Shown piece by piece: positions 43,110-55,830 of a stretch of DNA of 64,000 nt; positions within the stretch are counted from its first letter, which is position 1; every line of letters begins with the position of its first letter. Location: NCBI GenBank assembly GCA_025618425.1, contig CM046841.1:5147239-5211238 (forward strand), given 5' to 3'. The stretch comes from Heliocidaris tuberculata (taxonomy: Eukaryota; Echinodermata; Echinoidea; Camarodonta; Echinometridae). The translations under genes were made by a program, and so were the position numbers. Under the pieces are notes generated by a model that had not been told where the DNA came from, searched no databases, and saw only the letters and a list, made by a program, of their open reading frames with translations.

Positions 43110-43820
43110 TTCTGTGTATAGTTGGGTGATGATGACAAAGGTCATCATCCTCGATAAATAATGGGGGTGCTGTATTCCCTCATTTCCCACCACATTGGAT
43201 TCCTGTGACTTAATTTTCATTTCAATTTTGAAAATTGTTAGTAATACCAATAAGTGTGGCAAAATTGCATTATAAAGAAAAGTTACCGACTGAACCCTCT
43301 AAATCGAGAAAAATAAATGTACCTTTAATCTAAATTATTTTTCTGCATTATATGGCTTTGAAAAAAAAATCACCTCAAAATATATTGGGGGATAGTAACA
43401 CAGGCCACCCCCCCCCCCGCACTTCATTTTTAAAAAAACAAAAAAAAAACCTCCATATCCCTCCCAGATCAACACCCATGTTTGTATAATTTGAAGTAGA
43501 TGGTTTTCCCTTTCTAGTAGTATAAAAATATATCGGGGAAATCAGAAGCAACGACAGAATTGTAGATAAACATTAATAAACTCATATAGGTCTAAATCTA
43601 CAATAATGTACACAAATAAATAATATCTTGATCTATATTAAAATAAAGAATATATAGATTTGAATAATATCAATGAATATAATATATCAAATTATATTTT
43701 TCTGCAACATATATTAGAAATATTTTTTTTGGGGGGGGGGGGGGTGGGGGTGAAACATGGGAGGGACGTTTGTACACACCATCCCCCTCCTCCCCCCCCC
43801 TCCCGCTATCTACGCCCCTG
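43110..43820. repeat. Segmental duplicate X1' (paralogue of 7645-8490)
   Basis: Same order of shared blocks as 7645-8490, including the poly-C/poly-G runs and the terminal 'cgctatctacgcccctg'. After 43,820 similarity stops and the Sema exon found at the matching position of the other copy is absent. Confidence 0.8.
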
Positions 43821-44379
43821 ATCGGTTGTAATATCACACAAATGCTGTATAAAATATTTTCGTTTGCTATAATGTCTTAACAAGAGTACGTGTATATGGT
43901 AAATTATATGTTCCATTTATGAGCTAAATGAGACATAGAATCAATGAACATAAAGATTATATTTCAGTTAAAAGCAAATATACCCCTTATGTTGTCTTCA
44001 GTCATTCTTACATGTACATCTGGAACAAGGAAATATGTCATATTTAACTTAAAATCACAATATTCCATTATTTCAAGCAATTTTCATTAATAATGGCATT
44101 GACACGTTCACAACCATAGCGGTATTACATATACGATTTTAATACCTAATCCTCCGAAATATCCATAATACATCCCAATATCAGAATGATAATCATACTC
44201 GTTGTAACCTCATTATTAGTCCTTTGAGCATTTACACTTTCCCGCATGATTGTTAGACTGAGCGTACGGACTTTAGTTTGAGACTAGAAATACATTGCCG
44301 TGATTCAACTCTAAACTACAGTATGTTAATATGATTGGAAACTGAATAAATTTGAATCTGAATCAGAAAACAAACGTTG
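43821..44379. other. No gene seen
   Basis: AT-rich unique-looking DNA between two duplicated blocks. This is where the plexin exon would lie if the duplication were complete; I find no Sema coding in any frame. Confidence 0.45.
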
Positions 44380-45570
44380 TAATTTAAATTTAAATAAAAA
44401 ATTGAAAAATTGTGGCAGAAATAGTTAACTTTGACTAACTATCAAGAAAACCAAACAACATCAACAACAACACCGATTGTGAAAGGAGCCAGTACAGTAC
44501 AGGATCAATTTTATTCAGCCCATGTAATTAATTTAGACCTTTAGAGTAATTTAGAGTAAATGTTTTATGTAGGGACTCCTCATTACTTCTTTAAAGGGGG
44601 TACCCAATGCTGAAACAATGTTAGTTCATTTAAAAGATCATGATTTTATTAGAAGAAAATCATCTGCCTTAAAAATTTTTTTTAATTCGTGTTGCCAGAA
44701 AATCCCCGAAATATGGTAAGATTTCAGGATATTTTGGCCCCTCAGCTGTGTCCCAATTTCAGCTAGGTAACCACAATGACGTCAAAGTGGTTACCTTGTC
44801 GCGCAATTATAGCAAAATGCGCGCAAGGTGTAATGCATTTTGTACAGTCTAGCGCGCAACACATCTGCAATACGCGAACCTGGGTAACCACTTTGACGTC
44901 ATTGTGGTTACCTAGCTGAAATTGGGACACAGCTGAGGGGCCAAAATATCCTGAAGTCTTACCATATTTTGGGGATTTTTCTGGCAACACGAATTTTTAA
45001 AAAACTTAAGGCAGATGATTTTCTGCTAATAAAATCATGATCTTTTAAATGAAATAACATTGTTTCAGCATTGGGTACCCCCTTTAAACAGTTCCTGGCG
45101 GGCTGAGATGTGTTTTCTTGAAACCATACGATTGGCTAGAAATACTGTAAAATCGGTATACGCTGTAGAATCGTTTTGAATTAATCTTGCTATCTACCCA
45201 CATTCAATGTGAAGTGTTTATTACGTTCCAGTTCATGCTATTCCTAAAGCTGATGACTTCCACTCCCTTTAAACCAAGGCGCATCGCTAGACTTAATGGG
45301 GTGGGGGTGTTGAACCCCAACGTTAATCGGGATATTCGTTTTGATTTTTCTGAAGGGCCGGTTTGTATTTGATTTTAAAGGCATGTTGATTTCCATTGGT
45401 CATGTTGGTAGGGTTGGGTAAATAAAACAGCAGAAACAAAGAAGTCCGCCCCGGGCCCACCACCGCCCCCCCCCCCCCAACTTTTTTAGTTAAGAATAGC
45501 TATCTGTGTTCATAAGTTCCTCACACACGATACGCCCTACACTTTAATACGGGAGGTTTTTGTCCATCTA
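44380..45570. repeat. Segmental duplicate X4, copy 1 (others at 48.19, 54.27, 59.65 kb)
   Basis: 'Ccaaacaacatcaacaacaa', 'gattgtgaaaggagcc', 'gtaaatgttttatgtaggga', 'aaaccatacgattggct' and 'ctgatgacttccactccc' recur in order at 48,185-49,370, 54,270-55,200 and 59,650-60,590. This copy is interrupted by the foldback element at 44,595. Non-coding. Confidence 0.8.
44595..45083. mobile_element. TTAA-flanked foldback element, 489 bp, with nested CRE-like hairpins
   Basis: Starts AGGGGGTACCC and ends GGGTACCCCCT, flanked by TTAA at 44,591-44,594 and 45,084-45,087. The two arms of about 200 bp are near-perfect inverses. Each arm ends in a smaller palindrome of GGTAACCAC around the CRE octamer TGACGTCA. 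The paralogous empty site 'cttctttaaacac' is present at 54,715 and 60,102, proving the inserted segment. A TTAA target is typical of piggyBac-type elements. No transposase. Confidence 0.85.
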
Positions 45571-45759
45571 AATAAGCCTACAGCCAACTTCAACGTAATA
45601 TTGATCAGAGCTTGACTTTTCAAAGAAAACACGCCTTGTAAAATGGGTTTGCATTATAAATGAATGACAGACAAATCTTTTCAACCATTTTGAGTGGATT
45701 TGGATATTTTTTTTTTCAGTATTCATAGAGCTTAAAAAGTCTTCCCACAATTATATACA

Positions 45760-46790
45760 GAGAGTGGTAATGATGATGACACTCATGCCTCTCAGCCTTT
45801 ACCTATACACCCCAGGTTATGTTTGCTAAATCATATCATAAATGATTAATGAATTTTTTTTCAACTTTTGTCAGATATACATAATCGACATCACATCATC
45901 ATCCACGTCAATGTAAATGACCATTCAGTACTCACCAGCAGTACTTGAGTTCAACAGAAGGCAAATTTCAAGTTGATCCAGTAATTCTCATCAATATTTG
46001 GAAACTATCAGCTTGCAAGTTATCATGCTGCAAACGAATAAAATAATACGTTTTCAGAATGTTCCATTATTTTGCAAAAGGTATTTTTATGTCAAATGAA
46101 GACATAATCAATGTTTACAATTTGAATCAGCATGACTTGTTCATTTCTCTTTTTTATGAAAATATGGTATCACTTCTATCCATAGAGGAGTATGAATATA
46201 CATGCCTCTTTATAATATGCAAAAATGATAAAAATCAAATCCTATCTTTCTTGTGCCTTCCCCAACAGCCCAATGTAATAAGCTTCTATTCAAATGATAA
46301 TGATCACATTTTAGGGAGGCCTCTGCAAATGTTGATATGAATCATATGTTAGAAGGACTCTACTGTAATGGCGGAACACTTGACAGTGAATGGTGCTGAT
46401 TACCCTTCCACTGTTCATTACCCATCCATAAAGGTGGAATGACTTCTGAATCAACAGGAGCGTATAGATATCGGAGGGGGGGGGGGGGGGGTGAGGGATG
46501 TATCCCCAAAGAATTTAAGGTGTGGGGGTGGCGTGCACAATCATCCCAAAGGTTTCGATGAACGAAAGTATATAATTACCATAATGATAAGTTTTGGACG
46601 TTTATCTAGTCAATCATATAATTACAAGGTTTAATAGTTAAATAATATTAATTTGCCTCGTCGTAAATTCAAGGATCGCTATTCAAAGTTTCACCACAAT
46701 TCTGTATATGGCGGTAAATTCATATAATTATGGGGGGGGGGGTTGAAACACTCTGTGTCGCTTCACTCCCTTACAAAGCACGGGATGGGA
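45760..46790. repeat. Segmental duplicate X2' (paralogue of 11.41-13.47 kb)
   Basis: Keeps the putative plexin 5' UTR donor (GCTG/GTGAGTACTG on the minus strand, exon end 45,936) and the neighbouring blocks, with a poly-G run at about 46,477. The 93-residue open frame at 46,059 is not conserved in the other copy and is not called. Confidence 0.75.
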
Positions 46791-48184
46791 GATAGATATC
46801 CATATAAGTCACCCATCTCCACTTTTCGGAGAAATGCCATCATAACACGGTACAAACAATACTGAAGAAATTCTCTTTACTCACACTTTTTTTCCCCACT
46901 GAGCATGTCCTCAACCCTTATTACGTGCTTTCCTAAAATGCAGTAGGTAGAATAATCTGTGACATTGCTAGAGGCCCGAATTCACGTAGGAACATTAAAT
47001 CAATCCATGGTCTAATCATGAAATAGAGGTAACTCGACTATGACTATGATAAGATCGCGTGTGAACGTTTTCCGATGGGCCATTTTAATTTCCTACGTTC
47101 TACCCGATTTTGCTTGTTCATGCCAGTTATTTTACTCTTACTAAGAAGTAGAGGCGTAAAGCATTTGGGAATTTCTTAGACCGGCGATTTCTATGTATGA
47201 GCAAATTTCAAGGTTTTAGCTGTTATATTTCCTTTTTTTATGTTTTTAATATAATCATTATTACAAGGTATGACAAGAAATGATTACAAGTATGTATACA
47301 GTGCCCCCCCCCCCCCCCCCCATCTCCACACAATAAAAAGTGAATTCGACTTTTAGATCCTACGTATATCACCTATACAAGAAGAGATATCGTCGGCATA
47401 ACTTCATTGCAGGTGGACTATTTACAGCTTTCTCGATGAAAATCGAAACCAGTCTATAGTAAAAATCGGTGTTAATTGTGCATATAATTAACACAAGACA
47501 TCCTGGTGATCATGGATTTGGGGTGGGTAGAATGTAGTTTTCCTCTCACACTGTATCAGGGAAATGTAACTCCCTGTTCATATTCTTCTCACCTTCTTGT
47601 AAAGGAGCATTAGGAATACAACAGAGAGTGGCTTCAGTGAGATATTTTAATGGTGTATATATGAATAATGCTTTGTCACCAAAATTAGGAAATGCATTTT
47701 TTAAAAGGATACATTCTGGTCGCCTATAACATACCTCCATGTATGCATGCTCGTGCTAAATGATTGTCACATCCTTGAACAGAAGTACTTTGTTATTTAT
47801 GCACAGTCATCGAACCTAAACTATACTAGAACATGGAAAGAAATTCATCTAGTACTTGAACAAACACGTGACACGACACAAAGAACTATCGAAAAAATAA
47901 TTTTGCCCTTCGTGAACATAGTGTTTAATGTCTTCATTAGAATTTCGTAATTCTGTTGTTAAGGAGTATTCAGTGTAAGCATTAAAACAGGGAATATATG
48001 AAATTAAAGGCGTTTCGAAGCCCCATCATTGTTAATAGCCGAGAATAACATGATTCAAATAAAATGATATAAATTCGTAAACTTATTCATATTGTGAAGT
48101 CTTAACTATTTTTTATTAACAACTTTGTACGCTGTGAAAACAGGAATGAATGAAACATGAGAAATATATGTCGTTTAATCTTGA
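46791..48184. repeat. Segmental duplicate X3' (paralogue of 39.5-41.96 kb)
   Basis: Similar to 40,065-40,440 in its left part and to 41,815-41,960 in its right part ('acccatcattgttaatag', 'gctgtgaaaacaggaatg'). The LINE debris of the other copy is absent here. A poly-C run lies at 47,305. No gene. Confidence 0.65.
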
Positions 48185-49520
48185 AAAATTCTGGCAAAAA
48201 TAGTTAACTTTGACTAATTATCAAGAAAACCGAACAACATCAACAACAACACCAATTGTGAAAGGAGCCTGTACAGTACAGGGTCAATTTTTTTCAGCCC
48301 ATGTAATTAATTTAGACGCTGTGTCATGAGTATGGTTTGTGAAAGCAGACTACTTTTATATGTTGGGGGGTTTTTCCCCTAGCTTTGGAGACCTCAATAT
48401 AGGCCTGATTATTGCCAAATTGCGTTTATGTTAACTCTGTGGCAGTGTTACCAGAAATTCATTCTCAGTAACGGTGACTGAGAGACGGTTAAAATTGTAT
48501 AGTACGTCCCCCCCCCCCCTTCCCGATCCCATTTTGAAAATATATTTTCTCTGTGCCCTACTTTGTCTCACAATCCATCTCTCGTTCCTAAGCAGTGGCT
48601 GTATTTTGTTGGTACTACTATAATGATTTCTTTCAGTAAATGTTTTATGTAGGGATTCCTCAGTACTTCTATAAACACTTCATAGCGGGCTTTAAACCAT
48701 ACGATTGGCTAAAAAGTACTGTGAAATCGGTAAACGCTATAGAATCGTTATAAATCAAACTTGCTATCTACCCACATTCAATGTGAAGTGTTTATTACAT
48801 TCCAATTCATGCTATTCCAAAAGCTGCTGACTTCCACTCCTTTTAAACCAAGGCAGGGGCGGATCTAGCTTTTTTCAAAGGGGGAGGGTGTGAAAGGGGG
48901 GATACCCCCCTCCCACAGAAGGGAGATTTTTCATTTTTAGGGTTGCCAGCTTGCGATTTTAAGCATACTTCATTATGACGGCGTTTTCCTATGCACATTA
49001 AATGTTTACTTGGCAGCCCAAGGGGGGGGGGGTTAACCCCCCCCCCCCCCCGTAGATCCGCCACTGCAAGGCGCGTCGCTAGACTGTTCTTAATTTTTTT
49101 TCTGAAGGCCGGTTTTCATTTGAATTAAAGGCATGTTGACTTGCATTGGGAGGGTTAATAAAACAGCAGAAACAAAAGAAGTCAGCCCCGGGCCCACCAC
49201 CGCCCCGCCCCCAACTTTTGAAGGTAGGACTAGCTTTCAATGTTCAGAATTTCCTTACACACGATAGCCCTACACTTTAATACGGGAAGGTTTTTGTCCA
49301 TTAAAATAAGCCTACAGCCAACATCAATAATGCTGATCATAGCTTGATTTTTTTTAAATGTAGTCTACTTAGCACTGAAAAGGGGATCAGGGCAGCTAAC
49401 AAATACACTGATGAATAACTATATAAATATATTCCACAGATGACTGAGCAAATATTGAATCGATCCGACGTTGGATCTCTCCACCGTGGGAATCATTGCA
49501 TTTCCAAGTCTATATTCAAA
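48185..49520. repeat. Segmental duplicate X4, copy 2
   Basis: Collinear with 44,380-45,570 without the foldback insertion, and with 54,270-55,420, ending at 'accgtgggaatcattgcat'. It carries its own insertion at 48,854-49,066. Non-coding. Confidence 0.75.
48854..49066. mobile_element. CAGGGGCGGATCTAG-ended MITE, 213 bp, with visible empty site
   Basis: Begins CAGGGGCGGATCTAGC and ends GTAGATCCGCCACTG, near-perfect inverted termini. CAAGG is duplicated at 48,849-48,853 and 49,067-49,071. The paralogous block at 45,277 reads 'aaaccaaggcgcatcgct' with one CAAGG and no insert. Interior contains poly-G/poly-C. Related to 17,775-18,046. Confidence 0.8.
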
Positions 49521-51642
49521 AGCACAGATTCCAGCGACCCCTGAAACCAAATAGTGTGGCTAAAAATATGTTATTGTCTACAGATTTCTATGGGCTAAAA
49601 TTCCATCATATTAAAACTGCCACCAGCTTTAAGGATGGTGTAAACTGTATATGGATAATATGTTTTACAGGTGATGTTTCATATGTGCACTGATATAGGT
49701 AGTCCTTTGGGAGAGGTTGTACATGGTTGTATCCTTAAGCTGTTTCTCTTAAGAAAAATTTCAGTATCAATATGTTTTAGCAAGATTTTGTTATTTTAGG
49801 AAATGTTACTAACCCAAGACAAATCAGCCTGAATAAAAAAAGAATAAAGGTCCATCCTAATGTAAATTAGGGCCCTGAGTAAAGGATCAACATACAATTA
49901 TTTTGTTTATTAGGATTAGTAGATGGTTGATATTGGCATGAAGATATTCGTAAACGTCGGTGAATCTCGTTTGGGGATATCCCATACAGATTTTTTTTCT
50001 TTCTACATGTCACACGAAAATAAGTCCCTAAGTAGTTTAGTGTTTGATCATTGTTCTGTTCCGTTTTGTTTTATTGAGTAGTTTAAGAAAATTGTCATTT
50101 CTGTTTCCCCTCGAGCTCAGAAAAGGAAGTTCTTTTAAAATATGTAAAAGTTTAACATTTTCTACCAACTAGGCATATCACTTCACTGTCACTTGTAATT
50201 TCATTCCTATGAGCCACGTCATTTTAGTTAACACTCCATCTAATACCTGCATGTCTCTCCGCCTTCCTTTCTCTCTCTGTTTAATTCTACCCTCCGTCTC
50301 TGTTTAATAATTGTACCCATCCCCTACCCCTATTTGTCTCTCACCCTCCTTCTCTTTCCCACTCTGACTCACTCTGTTTCCAACTCTTTTTACCACTCTC
50401 TTTCTCTCTCTCTCTCTCCCTGCCTCAAAACAGAGAAATGCTTATCATAAACACACGGACCATTAAATTTCAACTGGCACGTATGCAAAGACAATTCTTA
50501 GTTAAACTGCCATCAAGATAACACCGAAATATACATAAAATCAGATATTATTTGTAGAGACATACAAACAACGTAAATAAAAGAAAGAAGATCCATAGAT
50601 TACAAAACTTCGCTTGAAATTTTTGCTTTGGCCTCTTGATTGTATTATTTGTGAAAGTGTACCAACCATCTGAAAAAATCATTTGTATACCGTTAGGAAG
50701 TATAAAATTAACCCCAAAGAACTGAAGTTCTATAGGTCAACAATTTAGGAGTATGAAGGAAATAAATGATAACATGAAGGTGCTCGCGCGGAACCGAACC
50801 TCCGAGTTGGGTTCCGCGCGAGCCCTTATCTTGGCGAGCTCGTACGAGTGCGTTGAGTAGGCTACTCACGAGTCGCTTTTATGCTTATAGAGAGTATAAT
50901 TAAACCTGTAATATCTCTTTATAGAAGTGATATTCGAAGCCCATATTTGGAATATATTAGAATGACATGGAACCTCTAACATACAGAGTAAAATATTTTT
51001 TGGTGATTGGTACCCTTTAACAAATCATATGTTCATTGTTGAATTTTAATGGTGTATCCGTCATGGACAAATACGTGATGGATGGCTGCCTCGCTCAGTT
51101 ATAAATATGTTTCAATGAAATTTTTACAAAATTACAATTTTCATTTGAAGTTCCATTCCTGTGAATCAATCTCAAAATAATAATAATAATAATAGAAGGT
51201 TCTTGTATAGAGTTCATGTCTGTCAAATTTGACGCTCATGGCGCTCTCCATTTATCACCCCTGCCTTAGTAAAATAGTCTATTTGAAGGATAAATAATCA
51301 TATAATCCTGACCGATATGGTTTTCTTATGTAGTTCTAAGGCTATTTTAAGAAATCTCTTTTATGACCAACTCATGCACGAAGGAAACACTTCATAAAGT
51401 CCTCAATCCACAATTTATTACATTAAACATCACTGATATGATGTAATATGAAGAGAGTAGAGCTAACTTATATTCACAATACTCTCTTTTGGACTTTTGG
51501 ACAGGAGCAATAGTTACAAAAAGAGATAGAACGGGGATGGGAAAGAAAGAATAAACGTGAAAGAGACAGAGGGAGAAGAAATATAAACAAGAGTAAAGAA
51601 AAAAAGAAAGAGAAAAAGACAGATATTTTGATAATCTATCCA
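49521..51642. other. Non-coding; hairpin and block related to the tandem unit
   Basis: A CT-rich tract lies at 50,250-50,425. A 14-bp perfect GC-rich hairpin (GCTCGCGCGGAACC and inverse) lies at 50,782-50,823. A segment at 50,940-51,510 is similar to 53,790-54,250 of the tandem unit ('catgttca.tgttgaatttt', 'catggacaaata.gtgat', 'cctcaatcca.aattta'). No gene seen. Confidence 0.5.
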
Positions 51643-52212
51643 GCAATATACTTTGTTTATATTTTTTTAGCCTTTTTTTTTTTTTTAATTTTTTTTAAAT
51701 ATATGGATCACACCTTGCTCCATTAGAATGAATCCAATATTTCTGATATATTCACACATTTCTTTTCTTGAGTAATAATATTTATTACATAATCTAGACA
51801 CATTCAGCAAACATGTACGTTAAACAATTACCTGGAATCCCGATCTCACAAAAGGAGAAGAAAATTACTTCTTCCTTATTTTTAACAAAAACTTCTCAAG
51901 GCTCGTCCAGATATGCCGCGGTACTGTGAGTACGCGTAGGACCTTTGTCCTACACAAATACGTAGAAACCGCCTTGGGCTTTTTTCCCCCGGTGGTTTAC
52001 CGCGGCATATGTGGGGTATGCACCATTTTTTAATAACTCTTAATGACACCTCAAAACAAAGTGAAGTGTCATGCCATTCATGAAGCTATATATGATTTAT
52101 TTGCAACCCTTTTATTTATCTTCTTATTTACGGTTTATTTCCATTAGGTTCTACATCAAGTGTATCCACTATACACGTTGTCAAATCAACATTATAGATT
52201 TTTCCTTCAGCA

Positions 52213-52477
52213 ACGTACGCGGGATTCTAGGACGGAGATTAACAATTGCACATGACAAACGACGCCCGTCTTAAACTTCAAAGTCTTTGTGGAAAATTGA
52301 AGAACCGGAACAGTAGTTTCGTCCTAGATTCAGACCGAACGATGCATTTGCAGTTTATCGTGCGCTCTTTCTTTAGCACGGTATTGCCGTTCCGGTTCTT
52401 TCATTTTCGACATAGAATGCCTAGGCGTCCTTTGTCATGTGCAATTGTTAATCTCCGTCCTAGAATCCCGCGTACGT
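52213..52477. mobile_element. Palindromic MITE within tandem units (265 bp)
   Basis: Begins ACGTACGCGGGATTCTAGG and ends with the exact inverse. Inverted identity continues through 'agattaacaattgcacatga', and an inner pair 'agaaccggaac' / 'gttccggttct' closes the fold. Copies lie at 57,594-57,858 and 62,977-63,241. It generates a conserved 87-residue open frame, which is an artefact of the palindrome. Confidence 0.75.
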
Positions 52478-52689
52478 ACATTTCCTCCATTCATCATTTA
52501 ATCTTATAACCGGTCTGAACAAGTGAATCTAGGACAACTACCTCCTGGGACAATTACCCCCAGGACAATTACCCCCCCCCCGATAAAATGACGATTATCC
52601 CGATACCCCCCCCCCCCGAACAAAATTGTAGCCCCCCCCCCCCCCCTCCGAGGTAATTGTCCGGAGGGGAAGTTGTCCTTGGGGTAATT

Positions 52690-53202
52690 GTCCTTTCTAT
52701 TAAGTGCATTTTCCCCATTAGTGTCCTGTTTCAAATCTGTTAATTGCCCCTTTTCAAATGTGAAAAATGCCCCTCTTATCTCTCATTGTGGAGTGCATTT
52801 CTCTCCTGATAAGGGCCATTTCTACTTCTGATAAGTGCCCCTTTTCTTTCTAATAAGTTCCCCCTTTCCCTTTCTGATAAGTGCCCCTTTTTACCTCTTG
52901 TACGTGCCCCTTGTCCTATCTAATATTTGAAGAAAAAAATTGCTCTCTCACTTCGCTCGCTCGCACATGAATCCTTAAACCATTACACACAACTGCTAAT
53001 TGGGGAAGCTGAAGTAGTATCCAAAACCACGTACAGATAAAAACAATGAAAAATGAAGAAGATGATGCTCAAAAATTTATTAATGAGGCTGTAGTGTCCT
53101 GCCAATGAAACAGAATTATCCTATTTCCCCTTGGTATTCACCCTTTTTAGGTGCCCCTTTTTCTGGTCACCCCCCCCCCGGAAAAATGCTCCACCGCCCC
53201 TG
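52690..53202. repeat. GATAAG-minisatellite element, copy in unit 1 (also 58.08-58.59 and 63.47-63.98 kb)
   Basis: Minisatellite of 'tctgataagtgcccctttt' units at 52,735-52,915, then 'cttcgctcgctcgcacatg', then a right end reading GCTCCACCGCCCCTG, the inverse of the CAGGGGCRGYGGAGC terminus of the 3148-4364 element. The left end and TSD are not identifiable. Confidence 0.6.
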
Positions 53203-55511
53203 CTAAGAAGCATTCCGTTCTATAATATGGTTGTATTTAACTTGAGGCTTAAATTTTTTTTTAAAGAAATGTCGACATAGTCATATACTCTGTATTCAAA
53301 AGCTACCTAGATTGATTTATTTATTTGATATTTCTCTTTAGTTAGTAGTGCGATATTCAAGCAAATGGTGTATTTTTATGGTGAAGATTCTATTCTAACT
53401 TATTGCTTTAATAGCAACAAATGTGAAGCTATCATATACTTGTAAGCAAACATAGCCAATCTGAGAAGACAGAGGGATCCTGGGATACTGTTTATTATGT
53501 TTTTGGTTTTTTCTTTGTCATGTACGTTTTATTTGTTTACATGGTATGTCTACTAAAAACAGATCTAATGGTTCAAAGTACGACTACGTACATCGTAATG
53601 GTTTTATTATTTGGCAAACAATGTCGCTTTATGATCTCACACGAATAGAGCTAACCAGTTACCATTTGTGTTTTCCACCTGTAGTTAATTCTGGTTAAAG
53701 GTAATGTACAATCTTGTTAAAAGGCAAATGGGTCATAAGACCTGTTAAATCTTGTTTTTGGAAACAAACAAGATACAGCTTGCTTTGGTCTCTGGAGTAC
53801 ATGCATTATTTAAAAAAAGAAATCACATGTTCAGCGTTGAATTTTGGTTGTGTATCCATCATGGACAAATATGTGATTTTATGGATGTCTCGCTCAATTT
53901 TGAGATTTTTCCAAAATCACAATATTTACACATGAGGTTCAATTCCTGGCAATGAATCCAAAAGTATAGTTAAACAATTTCCAAATGAAAACATTGTATT
54001 TGAATGAGAAAATAGCCCAACAGATAACCCTGGCCAGTATGATTTTCTAATGTAGTTTTAAGGCTTATTGACGAATCTCTATTATGCCAAACTCATAGAT
54101 GAGGTACACATTTTGACAAAATCGTTAATCCAGAATTTAATACATTGAACTTTACTGCTGTGAAATAATGAAGATAAAGTAGAACAAGCGCATTTATATT
54201 TACAATTTTTGAATTAATTTGACATTTTGAAAGAGGCAATAGTAAAAAATTGCATCAAAAAAGGGAACCCTGACTAATAAGAAAACCAAACAACATCAAC
54301 ATCAACTCAGATTGTGAAAGGAGCCTGCACAGTAGCCCATGTAATTAATTTAGACGCTGTACAGTCATGAGTATGGTTTATGTCAGCAGACTACTTTTAT
54401 ATGTTGGGTTTTTTTCCTAGATTTGGAGACATCACAATAGGCCTGATTATTGGCAAATTGTATTTATATTAAAACTGCGGTAATGTTATCAGGAATTCAG
54501 AAATTCATTCTCGGTAAAGTAGACTGAGAGACGGTTAAGACTGTGTTAAGCCCCCCCCCCCCCCCCCCTCCTTCCATTTAAAATATATTTTATTTGCGCC
54601 CTATTTTGCATTACGTTTCATCTTTAGTCCCTAATCAGTGGCTGTATTTTGTTAGTACTACTACAAATAATAATTTCTTTCAGTAAATGTTTTATGTAGG
54701 GACTCCTCAGTACTTCTTTAAACACTTCCTGGCAGGGCTGAGATGTGTCTTCTTGAAACCATACGATTGGCTATGAAGTAATGCAAAATCGGTATATGCT
54801 ATAGAATCTTTATTAATCTTGCTATCTACCCACATTAAATGTGAAATGTTTATTACATTCCAATTGATACTATTCCAAAAGCTGCTGACTTCCACTCCCT
54901 TTAAACAAAGGTGAGTCGCTACACTCTTCTTAATAGGGTGGCGGTGTTGAACCCCCGACGTTAATCAGGATATTCGTTTGTTGTTGTTGCTTTTTTCCTG
55001 AAGGGCCGGTTTATATTTGACTTAAAGGCATGTCGATTTGCATTGAGAGGGCTGGGTAAATAAACAGCATACGATACATCCACCCATGCAGCCTCCCCCC
55101 CCCCCCCCCGCCCCCAAATTTTGAAGGTAAGGCTAGCTAGTTCCTCACACACGATATGCCCTACACTTACCGGGGAGGTTTTGTCCATCAAAACAAGCCT
55201 AAAACCATATATCTTTAGACATACTCTTCAAGGACATACATATAAAAACAGCAAGAATTAACTTCCTTTTTTGTCAAAAACGTTCCACTTTACAAAGAAT
55301 GGCCCTGATGAATGGCAAACGGTATATATTTATACAGATGAATGAGTAAGTATTGAATTGATACGACGTTGAATCTCTTCACCGTGGGAATCATTGCATC
55401 TTTGACGCAGGAGCGTATCGCCACACAAAAAAAATCGCCACAAAAAAAAAAAAAAAAAAAAAAAAGCGAGAGCAAAAAAGCGGGGGGAAGTGAGAGAAAA
55501 AAGCCGAAAAG

Positions 55512-55830
55512 GCCATTTGGTCTAATTACCATTTCGTCTACTTTATTTTGCTGTCACTTGGTGTACTACCAGTTAGTCTAATGTCAGTTTGTCTAATTCC
55601 CAGTCAGTCTAAAACTATTTGGTCTACAGGCATTTCGTCTAAAATCCACTTGGTCTAGTATCCATTTGGTTTACATGGCATTTATATGGTCTAATGTGCA
55701 GTTGGTCTAACTTTCATTTAGTCCATTTTGTCTAATTGTCAGTTGGTCTAAATGCCAATTTGTCTAAACATCACTTTGTCTAATTATCACTAAGGCTAAT
55801 TGCCTGTCGGGCTATTCCCCTTTTAGTCTA
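55512..55830 (+). repeat. Degenerate TTGGTCTAA minisatellite
   Basis: Roughly 17-19-base units of the form 'cagttTGTCTAAttnc', about eighteen in number, also present at 60,893-61,210. The pentamer GTCTA is the conserved core. Non-coding. Confidence 0.7.

Noticed and set aside
50782..50823. tRNA-like GC hairpin
   Set aside because: Only one stem; no D-arm, anticodon or T-loop consensus nearby. I saw no tRNA or rRNA gene in the window.
52071..52509. Short ORFs repeated in all tandem units (52,071; 52,246; 53,714 and equivalents)
   Set aside because: They lie on palindromic or AT-rich repeat DNA and recur only because the units are duplicated.
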